Assembly: GCF_015500075.1 (NCBI RefSeq)
Contig: NZ_CP045496.1
Coordinates: 3,420,001 to 3,484,000 of the forward strand
Source: Mesorhizobium sp. INR15
GTDB taxonomy: Bacteria; Pseudomonadota; Alphaproteobacteria; Rhizobiales; Rhizobiaceae
Direction of reading: 5' to 3'
DNA: 64,000 nucleotides
A program made the translations under genes and the position numbers. Within the stretch, counting starts at the first letter, position 1. The number at the start of each line of letters is the position of its first letter. Below the pieces are notes generated by a model. The model did no database searches, had not been told where the DNA came from, and was given only the letters and a program-made list of their open reading frames with translations. Positions 60,301 to 64,000 of the stretch are shown here, piece after piece.

Positions 60301-62833
60301 GCGGCACTTCATTGTCGGCGAAATCCGGCCGGATGCCGATCATGTGGCCTTGCGGGCGGATGCCGATGTTGAGCGAACGCTCGATGGCGCGGCCACCGGT
60401 TTCGCGCATGCGCACCGTGACCTTGGCGTCGACCAGCTTGGTGGTCGAGGGCAGTTGCTCGACCGAGACCGGGAAGGTCACCTTGCCGTCATCGCCAACC
60501 ACCGGCAGATCGGTGAAAGGGGTAACCGTCGGCTGGGCCGACTGCTCGTCGGCGAGGCCGAACGAGAACGCCGGGAAGCGGTCCCAGTCGCGGGACGTCG
60601 ACAGCGTCATCTCGCCTTCGAGCGCCAGGCCCGCCGCCGGTGCGCCATAGAGAAAGCGGCCGTCGATGTTGATGTTTGCGGTTTCGCCCTGTGCGATCTC
60701 CTGCTTGTCGGCGGTCATGTCGAATTCGATGCGATCCGGCACGAAGTCCTCGACCAGGAACATCTGGGTGGCAACGGCTGCCTGCTTGGGATCGGTGTAG
60801 ATCGACACCGACCAGGTGCCGCGCATGGCGTTGGGTTCGAGCCCGAGGTCGACCGCGTGGCCGCCGGCGGACGCGCCGTCGCTGATGATGCGGCGGTCCT
60901 CGACACCATCGGGGCGCGAGAAGATGAAGGTCAGCGGCAGGTTCTCGACCGCCTTGGCCGCACCGTCGCGGGCAAGGGCCGCGACATGCACGTCCTCGCC
61001 GGCGCGGTAGATGCCGCGCTCGGTCCAGGCATAGACATCCAGTGCGCCAGGCGCGGCGCGCCCTGTGACGCCACGGTCGGACAGGTCGAAGCCCGCTTTG
61101 CCCATGTCGAGGAAGACAAAGTCGTTGTCGCCCTGCTTGGCCATCAGCACGGCCGGCACCATGCCGCCGTCGCCACGGGTCAGGCCCGGATTGAAGACAG
61201 CATGACCCTCCGCATCCGACGTCGCGGTGCCGAGGATTTCATTGTTGCGGGCCAGAAGCGTCAGCTCAGCGCCGGCAATCGGCTTGGCTGACCCCAGCGA
61301 GCGGGTGAAGACGTTGAGGCCGTCCTGACCGGTATAGGTCGAGAGCCCAATGTCGGAGACGACGAACCACTGCGTGGCGATCGAGTTGTAGTCGTCGCTC
61401 TTGTCGGTGACCGCCTGGGCGGTCAGCACATAGACGCCGGGCTTGCGCTGGGGGATGGCCTCATCGATCGGGAAGGAAGTGGTGACCTCCTTGTTGAGAT
61501 CGCTGGCGATATCGAGCTGGCCTTGCCAGACCGGCGAGCCCATCTGGTCGGAAATGTTGGAAAGGTCGTAGCCGTCGAGCTGCTTCAGGAACTGGTAGCC
61601 GGACAGAAGCTGCGCCAGCGAACGGTCGCCAATGCGGTAGAGCTTCATCCGGGCGGCGTTCATGTTGACGGTAACGACCGGGATGCCGCGGCGCGCGCCG
61701 GCCGGCAGCACGAAGCTGTCGCCGGTGAAGCGGGCCGACGGCGCCCGGTCCTGCACGTAGATCGACAGCACCACGGGAGCGGCGGTGACTTCGCCGATCG
61801 CGGCCGGCAGGCCGGCGCGGAAGGTCACGTCATAATGCTGGCCGTGTTCGAGCCCCTCGACGCAGATCTGCTTGTCCTTGGCTTCGACGCCCTTCGGCGG
61901 CGCGTTGTCGACAGTGACGAACTGCGCGTAGTCGACACCGGTCTTGACCAGATCCTCTGAAAACTGCGCGCAGATGCGCGGTGCACTGGTGTCGGCATCG
62001 ACGGAATGGTCGATGACGCGGAAACCCTTGCGCGCCTTGAGATCGGCATAGTCGGCCTGGACCGATGGCGAGGTGACCAGTGCGAGGCTGGCCTCATAGG
62101 CCTGCAGGGCCGGCCGGTAGAGGTCGCGCTTGTCGAGGCCATTGCCGAGCAGGGCCAGCACCTCGGCGCGGGCCTTGGTGGTGCGCGACAGCTTGTAGGC
62201 GTTGAAGGCGGCGGAGGTGCCGTTTGCCGGCAAAGTGGAGGCTTCGGAGGTGTTGGCGGCAGGCTGCACGGCCAGCGTTTCGCGCGCCAGGGCAAGCCAG
62301 AGTGGGCCGTCTTCCGGCAGCACGGAGACCGCGGCTTCGTATTTCAGCATGGCGGAACGATGGTCGCCGGTCAGCACGGCCTGTTCGGCGGCGGTGCGCA
62401 GCGCGGTCAGCCCATCGGTCGGCTTGGTGTAGCCCGGGCCCAACAGCTTGTTGATATATTGCTGCGCCTGATCGGCCATCCAGTTGGGGAAGAAGGCCAG
62501 TTCCGGCGGCGCACCGATGTCGGGGTCGCCATCGACATTGACGACCTTGCCGGCAACAGCGCCGTTGAACGTCTTGATCTGGTTATAGTCGGACTTGAGG
62601 AAGCACCATTTGGCCTTGGTGTTGTAGGTGAAGGCGCGGCAGGCCGGGTCGCCGAGGCATGTCGTCTTGCACTGGTCGAGGCTGACATTCTGGTCGGATC
62701 GCAGATCGAAACCGAAATAATCGGAATTGTTGGTCGTTGCGATTCGCCGGGCCTCGGCCGCCTGCGCGACGCTGCCCCAGGCGAAAAAGAGAAGGATAAG
62801 GATCGAAAGACCACGAGCCGCGCGCATTGCCAT
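57353..62833 (-). CDS. alpha-2-macroglobulin family protein with N-terminal PAN-like domain
   Basis: A 1826-residue protein. N-terminal signal peptide (RGLSILILLFFAWGSVAQA, cut near AQA-AE) with no lipobox. Residues ~30-85 look like a PAN/Apple domain (cysteines in LDQCKTTCLGDPACRAFTYN and WCFLKSDYN). Then comes a helical TPR-like part (LKYEAAVSVLPEDGPLWLAL), macroglobulin domains (LDVYAWTERGIYRAGEDVHV), the core IDFDIPQFNGTVRVMAVAW, and the thioester motif CAEQ at about residue 1378 in YGCAEQTTSRAMP. Bacterial A2M traps periplasmic proteases through the thioester and works with PbpC in cell-wall repair. ATG 62833 follows GGAGGGTGTT. First gene of A2M-pbpC-VanX. Confidence 0.93.
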   Translation of the reverse strand: MAMRAARGLSILILLFFAWGSVAQAAEARRIATTNNSDYFGFDLRSDQNVSLDQCKTTCLGDPACRAFTYNTKAKWCFLKSDYNQIKTFNGAVAGKVVNVDGDPDIGAPPELAFFPNWMADQAQQYINKLLGPGYTKPTDGLTALRTAAEQAVLTGDHRSAMLKYEAAVSVLPEDGPLWLALARETLAVQPAANTSEASTLPANGTSAAFNAYKLSRTTKARAEVLALLGNGLDKRDLYRPALQAYEASLALVTSPSVQADYADLKARKGFRVIDHSVDADTSAPRICAQFSEDLVKTGVDYAQFVTVDNAPPKGVEAKDKQICVEGLEHGQHYDVTFRAGLPAAIGEVTAAPVVLSIYVQDRAPSARFTGDSFVLPAGARRGIPVVTVNMNAARMKLYRIGDRSLAQLLSGYQFLKQLDGYDLSNISDQMGSPVWQGQLDIASDLNKEVTTSFPIDEAIPQRKPGVYVLTAQAVTDKSDDYNSIATQWFVVSDIGLSTYTGQDGLNVFTRSLGSAKPIAGAELTLLARNNEILGTATSDAEGHAVFNPGLTRGDGGMVPAVLMAKQGDNDFVFLDMGKAGFDLSDRGVTGRAAPGALDVYAWTERGIYRAGEDVHVAALARDGAAKAVENLPLTFIFSRPDGVEDRRIISDGASAGGHAVDLGLEPNAMRGTWSVSIYTDPKQAAVATQMFLVEDFVPDRIEFDMTADKQEIAQGETANINIDGRFLYGAPAAGLALEGEMTLSTSRDWDRFPAFSFGLADEQSAQPTVTPFTDLPVVGDDGKVTFPVSVEQLPSTTKLVDAKVTVRMRETGGRAIERSLNIGIRPQGHMIGIRPDFADNEVPQGGTAKFSLIAVDPDGKREALKGAQWTLVKVERNYQWYRSNNSWNYEPVTFTKSIANGQVDLSADGDATVSVPVDWGQYRLEVETSDPEGPATSYEFDAGWYVSSTTTETPDGLEIALDKDTYAAGEVAKLKVSPHFAGELLINIGADKLLKTITATVPAGGSTVDIPVGDDWGAGAYVTATLFRPGDAQETRMPARAIGVKWLKVDPGSKKLAVTLTPPGKTMPRQQLSIPVAVAGVQPGANAYVMVAAVDVGILNLTNYKAPDPENWFFGQRMLGMEIRDIYGRLIDGSLGTTGKLRTGGDGSNMQTQGSPPTEKLVAFFSGPVQLDADGKARIDFDIPQFNGTVRVMAVAWTKESVGHAQTDVIVRDPVVITAGLPRFLAPGDAAVMRLDVADTDGPAGDYKLSIETTGDLSTGDKPLPEKLTLAKGKRQTLTVPLIAQTAGNASLTIKLAHADGTAVEQTLYVPVRPAQLPVTTRLVVDLKGNGGALRVDKELLAASLLDGASVSVGVSQAAAFDVPSLLMTLDRYPYGCAEQTTSRAMPLLYVNEMASGIGMTSDPELHTRIQDAIYKVLSYQASAGSFGLWGPGSGDLWLDAYVTDFLTRAREQKYDVPSLAMNQALSNLQNSLGYDQSVQDRGSEIAYALYVLARNKKASVGDLRYYADTQLEAFSSPMAVAQLAASLALYGDTPRAEATFQTALQLAKSSTDYDYYRSDYGSALRDGAAMLALAAESKPVPTIVPELIKLVARERAQARWTSTQDDSWMLLAARALKEGNDSITLSVNGAPHSGGYSNQVKGSDLVDSPLTIANTGKTPLQAVVTTVASPSQPLPAGGDGFTISRTYYKLDGTEANVTEATQNERYVVVLKVNEQNTWPSRLLITDLLPAGFEIDNPGLVSSAQLTNFSWLAQTDAAHLEFRDDRFIAAFNPSDGDHDHNLTLAYVVRAVTPGTYAHPAATVEDMYRPQYSARTATGMMEIKAP

Positions 62834-63103
62834 AACACCCTCCAGACACAGCTGACGTCCAGGCATGTTCAAGCTTCAGTCAGGCTTGTCAACACGAGGA
62901 CGAGGCAGGGTTCCGCCTGCCAACGGTTTCCTTTCCGGCCGATGGCCGGTAGTACCTCCATAGGACAGGGATCACGCTTTCTTGCGGCGACGCAAAAGGT
63001 GTGAATTCCAAGCCCGTCCTATTTGAGACAATTGGATTGTGGCCCCTTTACGAGCACTTCAGAACTTCATTCCAATTTTAGTTTTATGACCTAGGTTGTC
63101 TTA

Positions 63104-64000
63104 ATGCCGGCGCATGAAGAGCAGATGTCAGGAGGTACCGCGCCAGGGCGCGTGCTTCCGCGCGCCCTGCTGTTGGCCATGATGTGCGCGACCGCGCTCG
63201 TCGCAGAATCAAGGCCGGCGGCTGCCTTCGAGATTTTCGGCATAAAGTTGTGGGGGGCATCGAGCGAGGACGCCGATATCGTCGATCCGCTGCGTTATGG
63301 CGTGACAATTTCGGTTCCCGACGCCGACAAGGATCTGATCAAGAAGCTCGAAAACGCTTCGGCCCTGAAAGGGGACGAAGAGCGTCCGGTATCCGGTTCG
63401 CTCGGTCTGATGGCCAAGGCGCGCAGCGACCGCGAGCAGCTGGTTGCAGCACTTTATGCCGACGCGCGCTATGAAGGCGTCGTCAACATCACCATCGACG
63501 GCACACCGCTGGACGATCTGCCGCCGGATGCCGAATTCAAGGGACCGCAGCCGATCCCCGTCGTCATCGACATTGCCAGCGGGCCGAAATTCACCCTTGG
63601 CAATATCCGGCTGGAAGGCGATGCGGCCGGGCTGATGGGCGCCGATTACGGCCTGATATCAGGCGGCGATGCCGGTTCGGGCGCCGTGCTCAAGGCCGAA
63701 GCGCTGATCGTGCGGGCGCTGAAGCAGGAAGGCAGGCCGCTGGCCAAGGTGGCCGATCGCCATATCGTCGCCGACCACGCCACCTCGACGCTTGACGTGA
63801 CGCTGACGGTCGCCGCCGGGCCGGTCGCCGGCTATGGCGACACCACGGTCGAAGGCACGGAAAAGGTCGATCGTGACTTCACCGAATATATGACCGGCCT
63901 GAAGCGCGGCCGGCAATATTCGCCGCAGGAGATCAGTGACGCACGCGACCGGCTGCTGGCGCTGGAGGTGTTCAACAGCGTGACGCTGAAGGAAGCCGAC
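63104..64000 (+). CDS. TamA/BamA-like outer membrane assembly protein (5' part only)
   Basis: The frame is open from 63104 to the window end (299 codons), so the C-terminal beta-barrel is missing. Start MPAHEEQMSGGTAPGRVLPR, then a signal-like segment (ALLLAMMCATALVAESRPAA, cut near AAA-FE). The mature part has POTRA-like repeats: RYGVTISVPDADKDLIKKLE, ALYADARYEGVVNITIDG, FTLGNIRLEG, ALKQEGRPLAKVADRHIVAD, VDVTLTVAAGPVAGYGD-type strand, and FTEYMTGLKRGRQYSPQEIS. This matches TamA (autotransporter assembly), usually followed by tamB. ATG 63125 is an alternative start. It is divergent from the macroglobulin gene; the 62834-63103 gap shows no gene. Confidence 0.85.
   Translation, partial: MPAHEEQMSGGTAPGRVLPRALLLAMMCATALVAESRPAAAFEIFGIKLWGASSEDADIVDPLRYGVTISVPDADKDLIKKLENASALKGDEERPVSGSLGLMAKARSDREQLVAALYADARYEGVVNITIDGTPLDDLPPDAEFKGPQPIPVVIDIASGPKFTLGNIRLEGDAAGLMGADYGLISGGDAGSGAVLKAEALIVRALKQEGRPLAKVADRHIVADHATSTLDVTLTVAAGPVAGYGDTTVEGTEKVDRDFTEYMTGLKRGRQYSPQEISDARDRLLALEVFNSVTLKEAD

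Overview
The window looks like chromosome or large-replicon DNA of a rhizobial alphaproteobacterium, most likely Mesorhizobium or a close relative. The basis is high G+C, dense CUT2-type sugar ABC transporters, Mo-hydroxylase and MocA/IolE-type catabolic genes, and palindromic intergenic repeats of the kind common in Rhizobiales. This is inference; no rRNA, tRNA or marker gene is present. I recognise 56 coding genes and see no RNA gene, CRISPR array or insertion sequence.

Layout. 1-2510: an ornithine cyclodeaminase-like gene (cut by the window edge) divergent from a DHA2 multidrug-type exporter. 2782-9784: sugar ABC system 1, containing a permease fused to an SMP-30/strictosidine-synthase-like propeller and a second propeller gene. 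10150-10557: AhpD-like protein. 10777-18109 (minus): a molybdenum hydroxylase operon with SRPBCC protein, FAD subunit, 2Fe-2S subunit, molybdopterin subunit in two coupled genes, MoxR ATPase, VWA protein and amidohydrolase, preceded by an AraC regulator. 19231-23239: ABC system 2 with an SDR dehydrogenase. 23424-27114: two nearly identical FadR-type GntR regulators bracketing a 3-hydroxyisobutyrate-dehydrogenase-like gene and an NAD epimerase-like gene. 27123-38177: Gfo/Idh/MocA oxidoreductase, ABC system 3, ChbG-like deacetylase, DegT aminotransferase, ProC-like reductase, AHSA1 protein, MocR-type regulator, a 68-residue LacI-like HTH protein and IolE. 38421-46409: an MFS carrier, then a LacI-type regulator, ABC system 4 and gluconokinase. 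46404-54062: an acyltransferase-like protein and a sulfate uptake locus (Rrf2 regulator, two sulfate-binding proteins, CysTWA) interrupted by a VapBC toxin-antitoxin pair. 54305-62833 (minus): alpha-2-macroglobulin, PbpC and VanX-like dipeptidase operon. 63104-64000: start of a TamA/BamA-like outer membrane gene.

How the parts fit. Four CUT2 transporters lie within about 43 kb, each with its own oxidoreductase, lactonase-like or kinase gene, so the left two thirds of the window is a carbohydrate or polyol acid catabolic region. System 4 can be tied to gluconate-like acids: LacI/GntR-type regulator, a 16-bp palindrome, SBP, ATPase, two permeases and gluconokinase. The FadR-type regulators have matching TTGTC-N-GACAA-like palindromes at three loci. 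The 27-38 kb block resembles, by family content, the rhizopine (inosamine) moc gene sets: MocA family, sugar-binding protein, IolE/MocC family and MocR family, plus a DegT aminotransferase. That link is a hypothesis.
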